Source: Tamarix chinensis (Eukaryota > Streptophyta > Magnoliopsida > Caryophyllales > Tamaricaceae). Taken from it: DNA of 64,000 bases. The DNA lies in NCBI GenBank assembly GCA_030549775.1, contig CM060180.1:32523090-32587089 (forward strand), in the 5' to 3' direction. The position numbers were made by a program, and so were the translations under genes. Below the pieces are notes generated by a model. It searched no databases and was not told the DNA's origin. It was given only the letters and a program-made list of their open reading frames with translations. Below are positions 50,670-61,935 of the stretch, piece by piece; positions within the stretch are counted from its first letter, which is position 1; each line of letters opens with the position of its first letter.

Positions 50670-52858
50670 ATATGTGTATATTATTACATGCTATCATGCT
50701 TGAAATTTTTGTATGAAAAATATTATCATGATAATGGTATTATATGATATATGGTGTTGTATGTCCAAAAGAAAAGTAAGAAGGTTGTGAAAGCATGAGT
50801 TTGTATAGTGTTGGTTGAGAAGAATTGGGATATGTAGTATCAATTTATAATTATGGATATTTTTTTTATGATGATAGAATATATTTGAGGTTGAGAAATC
50901 ATTCATATTAGGAATCTTAAGATTTTTTTTGTTGTGAAAAATGGGTATTTTAGTTATATTAGGGGCATTTTGGTCAATATGGGTTAAAAATAAAATATTG
51001 GTTATTTTAATGGATAATAAGTTTAAAATAGGTTAAGTATATTATGTGGAATGGTTGGAGTGAATATAAATAATTTAAATCTAATAAATAAGAAAAATGG
51101 TTTTAATTGGGAATAGTAACCCTAGGGGTGGGATTATTATCATATGTGTGAAATGTTGAAGTTTGACATTGATTTTTGGATATTTTGTTAATATTAGAAT
51201 TTTAGGAATGCACATGAAATTTAGGAGTCATATGAAACTCATGAAAAAGGTTATGATTAATTTGTGAAATTAGGGTTTTATAGGAAAAGGTGAATAGTAA
51301 TACTAAAGGAAGGCTATTACTGCATATGCAAGACGTGAGAGTTAGACCTCACTTTTTGTATATGATTTCAATAATAATATTTTGGGAATATATATTAAAT
51401 TTAGTAGTTGTATGAGTCTTATAGAAAAAGTTATGATTAAGTTATAAAATTAAGGTTTGGTGGGAAATTTGAGAATAATAACCTTAAGGATAGGCTATTA
51501 TCACATGTGTAAGATATTGGAGTTAGAACTTAATTTTTGTTTAATTTTTCAATAATAATATTTTAAGGATAGGTATTGAATTTGGTGATGAAATGAGTAT
51601 CAAGGGAGGACTTATAGAGAACTGTTGAAAATTAGAATTTCTTAGGAGTTGTAGCTTTTTTCTTAAAGAGGTGTATCAATATTCATGTGGTTGTGCTTTA
51701 TGTATTTCAAATTTTTATGTGTTTTTATGTCTACATATGAGTATGTACGAATACATTGAGAAATGACACCTTGAATAAAATATTAATTACTTAAAGAGAA
51801 AGATTATGTGAGTCGGGGCTGAGGTGTCATATATCTGTTCCACCAAACGATAATAGTGGCTCAGGTGTGTTTTACCCTAAAAGGTACTCCAAATTCTTCC
51901 ACTATTTTTAAGAATAGTGGTGTTACTAGGCTCAACGTAAACCAAAATATGATCTTGAGATAAGTAATAATAAATAAGATATTAATCACTTAAAGTGAAA
52001 GATTACGTGAGTTAGGACCAAGATATTGTGTCCGTTCCACCAAATGTTAATATTGGCTTAGGAGTGTTTTATCCTAAGAGGTGCTTCAGACCATTCTGTT
52101 GGTTTAAAAATAGTGGTCAAGAGCGTATTTCCTTGAGAGGTGCTAGGTTTGTTCCATAGGACGATAATAATGGCCCATGTGATTTTTTCCCTAAAAGGTA
52201 CCTCACACCATTTTATCATTTTAAGAATAATGGAGTCCCTAAACTCAATGTATTAAAAGTGTGGATTATGATTGTAACTAATGATGGGATTCTGGAATCA
52301 GTATTATCTTACATTATGTTATTGTTCTTGCTTATACTTCCATATAATTTATGTTTATGTGTAACCTGGTTATGATTATATTATTACCTTACTTAGTACA
52401 CAACGTATTGATAATCTTTTTTTATGGGTACCACTCATTTCCATGAGCAGAGGGCCTAATTGATTTTTTACATAAGGACCCATTTGATGATTATGTTGCT
52501 TATGATGCTTTGATAGGGGAGGAGAGACCATATTTTATGTATAGGATTGGGATCGAAGAGTCATGTTATCAGGTCCTTTGTTTTGACTCGGATACCTTTT
52601 GGAACTCTTTTTCAGAATATTCCATTATATATTTTGAATATTGTATTGAGAGTTAGCCTCCAAAACTCTTATCTATGTCATGAATTTATCCGTTCCTCAA
52701 TTTTATTATGTTTAAATGTTTAACTATGTTGCTTTATATTTGATGTAAGGATGACATAGTAAGCCAGACTTATATCAAGTACAGCAATAACACCCAATTA
52801 TGTTATTTTACGCTTCCACTTAAATTTTTTTTTTAGTCCTAAATTTTGGGGTATTACA

Positions 52859-54807
52859 ATATCTTTTTCACCTATTTCTATTATCCAAATAACTATGAGA
52901 ACTTATTCAAATAAGTGTTAAATCATATAAATATAGTACACACAATTCCTTTTTTCTCCCATAAAAAACAACTCCTTTAATTAAGGAACTTAAAAAATAT
53001 CTACACTTTCTCTTTTATACTCTTTGTAGTCCCCTATCCATCCTGATATCGCCTTGATAATTTTTCTCCTAACAATATACAAAGTAACTAAGTTTTCCCT
53101 TCAAATAAATAATAAATACCATAATATCTATATGTATATCAATTTTTATTTTGTGTTTGAGTGTGGATGGAATTTGTTCCTTATATTATTAATAATTAAG
53201 TTTTTTTTATTGTATAGGAACACTTATAGTTTTATTCAAAGCACTAGTATTATCATTTCTTATATCATTCACCCATCACCTAGTAATGATACATGATCAA
53301 CGTGGATGTTGGCTTTGATTCACACCAATCCATAGTGGAAAATGAATCAACCAAAATTCCCTCAAATGCTCCATGTCATAATCAAGGGAATTCAAGGTTT
53401 TACTCATCACATGATGGTGTAATCTAGTTACAAGTGCATGGTATCAAAGTAGCACCCAATGTATAGTCCTATAGGTACTAGTAGTGAGCAACATGATAAT
53501 GATAAAATCCTCTATGTCTGGACTATCAATGAGGGTGAATATGTTGACTAACCAAAAACACATAGAAAATATGCAAACTAAAACTAAAACGAAGATAAAT
53601 AAAAGGTGACTTCCAGATGGACAAAGGGTTAAGGCTCTGGTAAATCCCTTTAATCCCAAATGCAATCAAAATTGTAACCCAGAACCCCAATTTACATGAC
53701 ATAATCAAATATTCCGACAATAGTATGAAGTGCAATACTCTCTCGAGCCACTATACCCTATTCTCTATTAAGACTCATAGATCTCTAGCACGAATTTAAA
53801 ACAAATAATGCATTATGATTATCTCTAAGTGCCCTCTTTTAGGTTGTAGAGACCAAACTAATGTCTCTCAACCTTGTGCTTTAGCCTCTAGTCATGCTAA
53901 TGGATCTCACTCTGACTCATCTCTTGAATATCTTCAAAACTTCTCAATTCAATAATAGGAAGGTGATAAAATTTTTGATTATGACAATCAAATCAATAAC
54001 ACAACACATTTGACTATAGATAGAATTATATTATGTTAATAATTCTTAGAGCATTTGAATTAGGGGATCCCTTCACTTTAGCACATATTTAATTAGAAAA
54101 GTATGTTTCTAATTAAACACACATTCATAATTAAAAGAACACTCAACATTCAATAAAAAATTAAGGAGATGAAGAACATAAGAAAATACCCTTCTATTTG
54201 CAAAATAGGAATACACAGTTTATCTGTCTTGCTTGGATTACAACATTGAGACCTAGGGAATGGATTATGGATGGATTGGAGATGAGGAATGGAAGAGAGA
54301 ATGAAGAACCCTAATTTTATGTTTTGTACCCCCAAGTTGTCACTTTTGGCTACAATAGAAAATCCTCCGTCAAACAAAATGAAAAATTTAATAAACATGA
54401 TCCAGTAAGGCATAACAAAGTCGTGCTTGAAACCACTAGGGGTTGGGTAAAGCTTCAATTTGGTATTTTCTAACATATTTGACATTTTTTAGGTATTTAT
54501 ACCATAACATTTTCATTATGCCTTTAATTAAGACGATTTGAGATGAGTTATAAAGTTCACAAGAAGATCTACCGTGCTCATGTTGATCACTTTTCTGAAA
54601 TCGTATTGTATTCGGGTTGAAATTCTACTTATTTCCACTTCTGCACATTCCACGTGTTCATTATTACTTTCATTTTGTTTAAGATGTTGTGTTTTAGATC
54701 ATTTTAAGCTCTTTTTTTTCAAATACCTACAAAATTGATCAAAGCTATTAAACAAGACCAAGCAGACTAGACATGCAAAAATATATCACGAATACTCTTA
54801 AAATATA
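52859..54807. other. Gap: unclassified, one PBS-like site
   Basis: No gene recognised. CATGGTATCAAAGTAGC at about 53428 resembles the TGGTATCAGAGC primer-binding site complementary to initiator Met-tRNA, directly after a CA as at an LTR end, but no matching LTR was found. ORFs at 53444-53735 and 54150-54485 have no similarity I recognise. Confidence 0.3.
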
Positions 54808-55051
54808 ATCCCTCCATTTTATAAAGAAATTTCTTTTAGTAACTTCCACATTATTCTAGGAGACAATAAATATATTCCTAATATTACAATTACACCCTTA
54901 ATTGAAAAACACTATAACAATTATTGCATGGAAGAAGAAAGAGAAAAAAGTAAAGGTAAAAATGAAAACTAATCATTAAATAATCCAAATGATTTTTTTT
55001 TAAAACAAAATGTTCTACCTAAAAGAACTTTCTTTATGAAACGAAAGGACT
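54808..55051. mobile_element. Stowaway-like MITE, eroded
   Basis: The left end ATCCCTCCATTTTATAAAGA pairs with the reverse complement of the right end, AGTCCTTTCGTTTCATAAAG, and pairing continues through AAATTTCTTTTAG. It is preceded by TA, but the TA on the right is lost. It is about 244 bp and non-coding. It abuts the LINE relic. Confidence 0.65.
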
Positions 55052-55069
55052 TCATTATTAAGCATGATA

Positions 55070-56379
55070 TTCCCATATTAAACCATGCCTATCAAGTGAT
55101 CGAATCGACATTGCACATTCTATATTCCATTATCATATGTGAAAGCATAACCTCTATAGCCCATATCAGATAGCTAGTAGTCATCGAGAAATCCTTGGAA
55201 GATCATAATAAGTTTAGTATCTTTGGAAGGTCTGCCTTGCTTTTCATCCAGATACATTATCTCATTAAATTCCCCAACCACCAACCAAACAAACTCATGC
55301 TAGGGTGCTAGTTGTCACAAAAGCTCCTAGGATAAAGGTTTATTATTCTACTTTAGCCAACCATAGAGCCTAGTGAGCCTTCAAACACCCTCCTTGAAGA
55401 CATAAACCAAGTTCACATCCATATGATGTATGAACATGTACAATATTTCTATTTTCACATCTCTTTTACATAAAATAGCCAAACTCCACTAAATCAACGA
55501 TAACACAAGAATACTCCAAAAAAATACCATTTATTTTATTAAATTCCTGGCTAAACAACTTAGTTTCCATAAGAAAGAACATGATATGGTTAACCTTCCA
55601 GATCAAATCTCAAGTTAGGTTGGTGAGCTATAAAAGGTTTCCCAACCCCTCATAATTTAGGGATAAAATAGTCGCGGTCCCTTTCTTGGTCCAGTGGAAA
55701 GGGCTTCAACTCTTTTCCACTAGGATTTAGATTTGAATCAAACCACTCTGATGCATATCTCAAGTATGAAAAGACACGTGAGCCTCTTGAAATGAAATGA
55801 CTACAATAATCTGAATAATCGTAGTGTGAGAGTTCGATTCCTATCAGTTACTCGTTGGGGAGTTGGCACATATCCTTATGGGCACCTATAGTAGAAACAC
55901 AAGTTTTCTACACTTCTGAGGTACATGTCGTAATTTACCTCTGTATTGTTGACCTATGACAAGGTTAGTGGTGAAACTTAAGGCAAGCATATTGCCTTTT
56001 TTCAAGGGATAAAATAGTCATCTTACTCGATCTAACAAGGCATACTTATTTGCCTCACCTAATCATCATCAATCTTCAGATTCGTTGTCATCCTTTGTCC
56101 TTCAGCATTCACCTTCTCAAGAGGACTTGCATCTAGCCCCCTTTTGGCAATATCCTTATCTATAGTATTTGAGGACAATTTCGACCCCACTTGTTGTTGG
56201 TTCAGTTGCTCACTACTAAGCTCTCTTCTTCCAACTAATGGTGGTTCTCTTAGTCTTTCTTGTTGGAGCTTGACCCATAGAGATCTACATGTACCCTTGC
56301 TTGCTAAACGTGTTCGTACTAGCATATTTAAACGCTTCACCTTCTCTTTTGCACACATATGACTGATTAATTCAAACAT
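55070..56379 (-). pseudogene. L1-type LINE relic (ORF1 tail? and ORF2 endonuclease)
   Basis: Reading leftwards, a 106-codon ORF (56379-56059) may be the end of ORF1; I do not recognise it on its own. ORF2 starts at the SINE insertion: MTILSLNYEGLGN matches the MKILSWNCRGLGN-type start of plant L1 endonucleases. It continues HIMFFLMETKL (the LMETK motif), KRDVKIEI, WLVVGEFNEIMYLDEKQGR (the GDFNEI motif) and MGYRGYAFTYDNG before RFDHLIGM. Stops and frame shifts are frequent. No reverse transcriptase follows, so the 3' part is lost. Confidence 0.75.
55674..56004 (+). mobile_element. tRNA-derived SINE, 331 bp
   Basis: It is flanked by an exact 15 bp duplication, AGGGATAAAATAGTC (55659-55673 and 56005-56019). 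Near the 5' end is TGGTCCAGTGG, which fits the A box of the RNA polymerase III promoter. About 150 bases further is AGTTCGATTCC, which fits the B box. It ends in a T-rich tail (GCCTTTTTTCA). It is inserted exactly at the start codon region of the LINE ORF2, in the opposite orientation. Confidence 0.88.
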
Positions 56380-58403
56380 TTAATATCTCCTTGCCCATCA
56401 CTCAAATCCCACCATTCATAGGTGTTCTCTTTGCCTTAGACCCAATACCTACTTGTGGTTTCTTGTGTTGAGACGGTCCGAGTCTTTCCCTTATCCACCT
56501 TGCGACCACTAGGGAAGCATGGAAATGGTTGTTAGGCCACGTCTCAAAAACGTTTCAAAGACATGAAACACGGCTAAAATACTAGTGCAACCCAAATTTG
56601 AAGGGGAAAAAAATCTTTTATATATCAGTGACCATCAATATATTGGGACGACTGATTTGTGATATCTTGCATACCAAAAATATCCTTATATACTAATATA
56701 TACCGATAAACTTAAAAATAAAAGGTTATATCAATACTAAAAATATACTAATTAACTATATGTGTGTGTAAACTAACAATATATATATTTATCGCTTTCT
56801 ACCATCTTTGTTTTCTAATTTTTTAAATGTTGACATTTTTACGTTTTGTTTCGCCTCCATTTCTCCATCTCCCGTGCACCACTAGCGGCCACTGCCCCCT
56901 TGTCAAAGGAAAACTTTATCATCAAACTACTTGCGAGCACTTCCTTCCCCGTCCATTCCGCCAACAAATCGGCCATCGACTCCCAGAAAGCCGCCCCCTT
57001 CTTCAAAGGTGGGGCTCTCTCAACCAAGCCCAGAGCAGTTCTCTATACGCATTTGAAGCACCTTCGTCAAAGTTATCACAATCGTTTTATGCGTGCCCGA
57101 TCATCGCACACACATAGTGAAAGGATGGGAGCTTCTCATACTTCAGTTTAATGGGCTTTATGTGACATATTTTGAGAAGTTGAATACGTCTACATATATT
57201 ACTCCGCTTCGGTTGTTAGGTACCGATTGTTAGGTAACAGTTGCATAGCCGCATAGGTACCAGGTGTAGGGGGTAAGAATGATGAGTCGTACTAAATGCT
57301 TCACATTGGTACTAAATCCATATTAATTAGCAAAAATAAATAAAAATGGCTCTGCTTGATATGAGTCGTCATAAAATTAATGCTTGATAGCAACAAAAAA
57401 TTATGTGGAGACTTGATGAAAACTAATTGTTTATATTAAATTAAAAGTATTTGCGAAAGTTAGTTATTAAACTATACTCGAAAGATATTATAATATAGTT
57501 TATTCATTAACGCTCAAAACAAAATTACACTTGAATTTGACTTTCTAATTTTTTTCAAACGAAACAAGTAATAAAATTTTGCCATCGATTGGTATATGGT
57601 AAATTACTTCAGAAAGTAAGGCTTCATAATCACAAGTGCTACAAAGTACAAAGTCGACTCCCAGCCATACTACTCCGATCCGTTGAAGACGGTTTGTTCA
57701 AATCCGGTCCATATCAGATAACATTATTATTTTTGCATTTTTACGACATCGAACCAGAAAAGTTTTAGTGAAAATGTTACCCTAAGAAGTTCACCAAGTA
57801 TGGATTGAGATTTTGAACCCACCCCCTCCCTTTTTGCCTTCTTCTAAACGCAGATTATAAAATATAAGGGGGCAGCATAAATTAGGAATTAGAAATAATG
57901 GTATTTTATTACAGAAACTCAATGTGAAACAAGAAGATGAAAGTATAAATAATAAAATATAAGTTCGGAATAGTTTGCCGTACTACAAATTACAATGCAA
58001 CGACTATTAACACTCCAAGAAATCAAAAATCACACGTACGCAAAAACTATAAGAAACTCCACACACCCTGCTTCGCAAGCAAAGAGGCCCTTCATCGGTT
58101 TCCAATGGCAAATAGATCGACTTAAAAATCTGGCTAATGCACACATATCATACCGGGAAATGAGTTAAAGCGGAGGCCAGAGAAAGAGAGCCAAACTCGC
58201 AGATCCACATATCAAAATCTTCTTCTAAAAAAAATTAAAAAAATAAAATGAATACATCAGATTAAGAGATCTGGGCATTCGAAACTCAAAAGTCAACACA
58301 TGTACAGTCCATTTGGGCCTTGAATGAATACGAGTCACCATGATTTAGCAGGAGAGCGAGAATGAACCGGAAGCAGCAATAGTTCTGCACAACGCTGTAC
58401 TTG
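56380..58403. other. Gap between the LINE relic and the VAMP gene
   Basis: Mostly AT-rich. A GC-richer island at 56830-57150 is open on both strands (a 101-codon ORF at 56846-57151 on plus, a 62-codon ORF at 57027-56839 on minus). I do not recognise either protein. It may be a captured gene fragment. The right part (about 57900-58403) probably holds the 3' UTR of the VAMP gene; no poly(A) signal could be chosen with confidence. Confidence 0.3.
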
Positions 58404-61400
58404 CTACACGCAAGATGGCAACAATGGGCCCTGGCAAATAAATGCTAGTACAACGTATATCACCACCAAAAGCACTATCATCACTGCGAACCTGGAATAT
58501 CCAAATAATGTCGAATTGAATGATTATGTTTGTAAATTGTAAGTACTGCAATAGTATAATACAAGCATATACAAGTAAAAGTAGAACAAGATGGACAGCA
58601 AAAGCACGAAGATTCATACACTGACTTAAGCTTGGACCGGAAAGCTTTTCGTCCACAACAATTTGCAATTTTTCATAATTAATATTTTTTTTTTGCTAAG
58701 TTTACTTTCCTAATAAATAAACACAGCCAACAACCAGCAACAAAAGCTTTCCCAAACTAAGCCACATGCTCTAGATCCTTCCATGTAGTTCTAGAAAATA
58801 AACTCTCCCCCCCCCCACGGCGCCCAAAAAACACACAAACAAGATGGCCTAGGAGACGTATACCTGTTCCTATGACCGGTTCACCGCCTTGAAAGAAATC
58901 CGTACCAACGACCATATGTGGTAAATACACTTGCCCATTTTAATCTCTGTTGCTACTCAAGTCCTATGATAATATATTTTCCATTATGCTACTCAACCAA
59001 CCAACCAACATAACCAAGCTTGTCTTAGTTAGATTTTTATACATATCGACTCAATTTATTTCAATGGAGTATGATATGTACCTCATCACCCTTCCATCTC
59101 TTTGTCCATTAATGAAAGCAATGGAGGAAGTTTGCATATCTCTCCTCTAGTAATGATGCTGCCTAATGCTATTTCAAGGCTGATTAAGCAGATTGTTTTT
59201 CATATTTATCGTGATCTGCTTCACTAGTAACATGGCAAGCAGCCCAAGTTAAGTAGTTGTTAGGCTATTGAGATAATATTACTGTAGAGTATGTTAGCTA
59301 TGGGTTAGTTTGTGTAAGAGTATGTTAGGGATTTTAAAGCCTAGAATCTTCTAATTAATATTATAAAGTTAAGTAGTTGTTAGGCTATTGAGATAATATT
59401 ACTGTAGAGTATGTTAGCTATGGGTTAGTTTGTGTAAGAGTATGTTAGGGATTTTAAAGCCTAGAATCTTCTAATTAATATTATAAAGTTAAGTAGTTGT
59501 TAGGCTATTGAGATAATATTACTGTAGAGTATGTTAGCTATGGGTTAGTTTGTGTAAGAGTATGTTAGGGATTTTAAAGCCTAGAATCTTCTAATTAATA
59601 TTATAATAGTAAGCAGCTTATGAGCGGCAGAGAAGGCAGAAGAAAAATAGGGTAAATTTTGGGAGAGACCAAGCTCTTGAACATCTTGGATTATCCTCAA
59701 GTTCTTCAGCAAATATAAGTTAGTTTCTGCTTGGCTCTAAATCTGTCCCTATCAGCATTTTGACACCATGCAAATTACAAATTATGCTCCCAAGTTCTAC
59801 GAATAAGATGGAACTCTATAGCAGCCTGCAGGTAGTTGGCATCCCATTCCCACCTTCCTCCTCATACATGAAGCCCAAATCCACCAAATTTCATCTATAA
59901 TCCCATGAGATCAGCATTATCGTTTATCACTAGCTGCTGGTTTTTCAGTTCTCCTCATCCCATTTTGAGGTGGGCTGATGAAAGCAATCGTGAGATAGGG
60001 AGGGAGGCACAAAGCCAGCCCACGTTAATAAATTAGCAAACCATTATTCAAAACATGATAAATTCTCAGTTTTCTTCACTAGTAGGACTGATTACAGCAT
60101 ACAGATTCCACAATCACCTAGAAAAGGAAAATAGAAACATAAATTAATGTCATATCACTGCCAATAAAATAATTGTTTAAGTAATTTACAGGTTACAAGA
60201 CCTATGTACCGTACAACTTAAGTCAGTTTCTTCTATGATGGAGTAGCTAGAAATTAAAACATAAACACAACTAGTTGAAACGGCAGCTAGAATTAAATCT
60301 TTATACAGCCATGGTAATCTAACGTTGGAGTACCCATAAATCTGCAATGATTAAAGCAGGCACATAAGCAACACAGAAAACTATAACACCCCCCCCCCAA
60401 AAAAAAGGTTTCCATTCCCTTTACTTCTTTTCATCATCTCTATTTTTTTCTATTTTATTTGTTAAGGGGGTGATCTCAATTTGGTGTGCCCTGTCACCAC
60501 CGCCCAATTAAAAAGTTAATAATAACAAGCATACGAGATTTAGGATAAAAGGGATGAATCAAAGAGTTCAGAGATGAGCTGGCCAATTGCATGGCCGGGG
60601 ATGAGACTGATTCCTTAGAATGTAATGAAGAATAGAATGAATTTCAGAAAGGGATAAACTGATCTAAAGTTAAGATGAAGATTATTTATTTGCATGTATC
60701 CAAAATTATACCAAAAATCACATTCCAAAGGTAGAAGGAAAGAAACAAGGGTTGAAAACTAAAGCATGACTCTGTGAATCAAAGATTTATCTACTACAAC
60801 GGTCATTCAAGGCTCAAGATCATTACAATCAACAAGGAGGAGAAATGATTTTTGACTTCCTGGAATGTTCAACAGCAGCTGAAGTCCCAGCATCGAGTCA
60901 AAATTCAAACGTCCCGATGGACATGAAAATATATTCGGTTCGTAGCACTCAAAGATGATCCACTCAGATTAGACAATCCTATTTGTTTCAGTAGTTTTAA
61001 GCAATCCCCATGAAACAACAATAAGGACCAAGTTCTGGATACATACATCAGCCGGCAATTTCTCCACCAAACGGTGCTTCTAAAACGACGAGCTTGCTTT
61101 CTGAAGCGATGAGTGTTTCCCTGCAGTGTGGCAGTTTTATCAACTAGAAGCTCCAAGCGCTCACCTCTGTCCAAGACTTTGTCAATGTTCTCAATCATGA
61201 CACCCCGGACCTATCATCGTCAAAGCATGGCAAAGTAAACATCAATACAGCCTGCAAGATCAATATCAAGGCATGGTTGCCAACAATACTGAAAACTTAA
61301 TACATAGCTATATTTAGTGGAAAATAATAACAGGTTCCATGGAAGACAAATAATAATAATAATAATGAAGTTAACGTAAATGCAGTTTCATTCTCAAGAT

Positions 61401-61775
61401 AACCGCACCACAAGAAAACTAATTTTTTATGGAAAGATATATTGTCTACAGCAAATAAGTCACCGACATATTAAGTTGGTCATGAACAACAAACAGGAAT
61501 TAGCCCCTGAAATGAGCATGCTTTATGAACAAAAAGGCTAATGTACCAGATTGAACTGAAAGCAACTTAAATGTTCAAACCAACCTGAGTCATTTCACCT
61601 TTCAATCGATTTATCCTATCAGCATTAGGATCTTTGGAGTAGTACTCCATTTCCTGGTTTAGGATCCTTGAAAATTCATCATTCATTGCATAGGCAGAAG
61701 CAGAGATAATAGCCCGACCATAAGTCCTCACAAACCTCTGATGAATATCTTCAAGAAATGCAAATGGAATTCTCC
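58404..61775 (-). CDS. VAMP713: R-SNARE of the VAMP71 family (VAMP713-like), 5' partial
   Basis: Three exons on the minus strand. Exon 61775-61585 encodes the end of the longin domain (IPFAFLEDIHQRFVRTYGRA, then YAMNDEFSRILNQEMEYYS). Exon 61210-61047 encodes the SNARE motif (VMIENIDKVLDRGERLELL, VDKTATLQ) and the basic RRFRSTVWWRN before the membrane. Exon 58491-58404 encodes the anchor (VMIVLLVVIYVVLAFICQGP) and ends LLPSCV-stop. Junctions are CAG/GTTGGT, GATAG/GTC, GAT/GTATGT and TTCCAG/G, and all phases agree. The zero-layer Arg is the R of VLDR. VAMP71 proteins drive membrane fusion at the vacuole and late endosome. About 146 of roughly 220 residues are visible. The first 73 or so were not found as far as base 64000. 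The last intron is 2.55 kb and contains a 3 x 120 bp repeat. The symbol follows closest resemblance; VAMP711/712 are possible. Confidence 0.9.
59246..59605. repeat. Perfect 120 bp tandem triplication in a VAMP intron
   Basis: Three head-to-tail copies of a 120 bp unit start at 59246, 59366 and 59486. I see no difference between the copies. The unit starts AAGTTAAGTAGTTGTTAGGC and ends CTTCTAATTAATATTATA. It lies in the last intron, well away from the splice sites. Confidence 0.97.
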
Positions 61776-61935
61776 CTACAGGAATTTTCAATTTTACATT
61801 AGAAAGAAATGACAGGATAAAATCTCTCAAGACAAAATCAGAGAATATGCACATGCAGATCATCAAGCAAGAGGGGAGGTCACACCTACTGTCGTTATAT
61901 CATCTTCCTTGCATAAAGATAGCTCAGAAACCAAC

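Larger units (their letters stand above)
38472..52858 (+). mobile_element. LTR E, split by LTRs C and F
   Basis: It begins TATAATACTCCAAAATTTTA (a decayed TGTAATACCCC start) and ends AAATTTTGGGGTATTACA at 52858. Its pyrimidine-rich stretch runs 38640-39519, is cut by LTR C, and resumes at 47052-47340. The next block (CCGGTGGTATTGGAGG, then ATGCAATATAT at 47438) is homologous to LTR G and is cut by LTR F at 47447, resuming at 50670. The motif array lies at 51835-52240 (two plus four copies) and the conserved 3' block at 52383-52480. The outer duplication is poor (CTAAC/ATATC, 3 of 5), consistent with it being the oldest of the three. Its own sequence totals about 3.6 kb. Confidence 0.72.

Noticed and set aside
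53420..53445. Primer-binding-site-like TGGTATCAAAGTAGC
   Set aside because: No LTR pair or gag/pol surrounds it. A single 12-base resemblance is not enough to call a retrotransposon.
61882..61927. LCKEDDITTVG reading on the minus strand, phase-compatible with the VAMP exon at 61775
   Set aside because: It resembles the LCMADDTAGR stretch only loosely and has no convincing acceptor before it. It is too short to replace the missing longin N-terminus.
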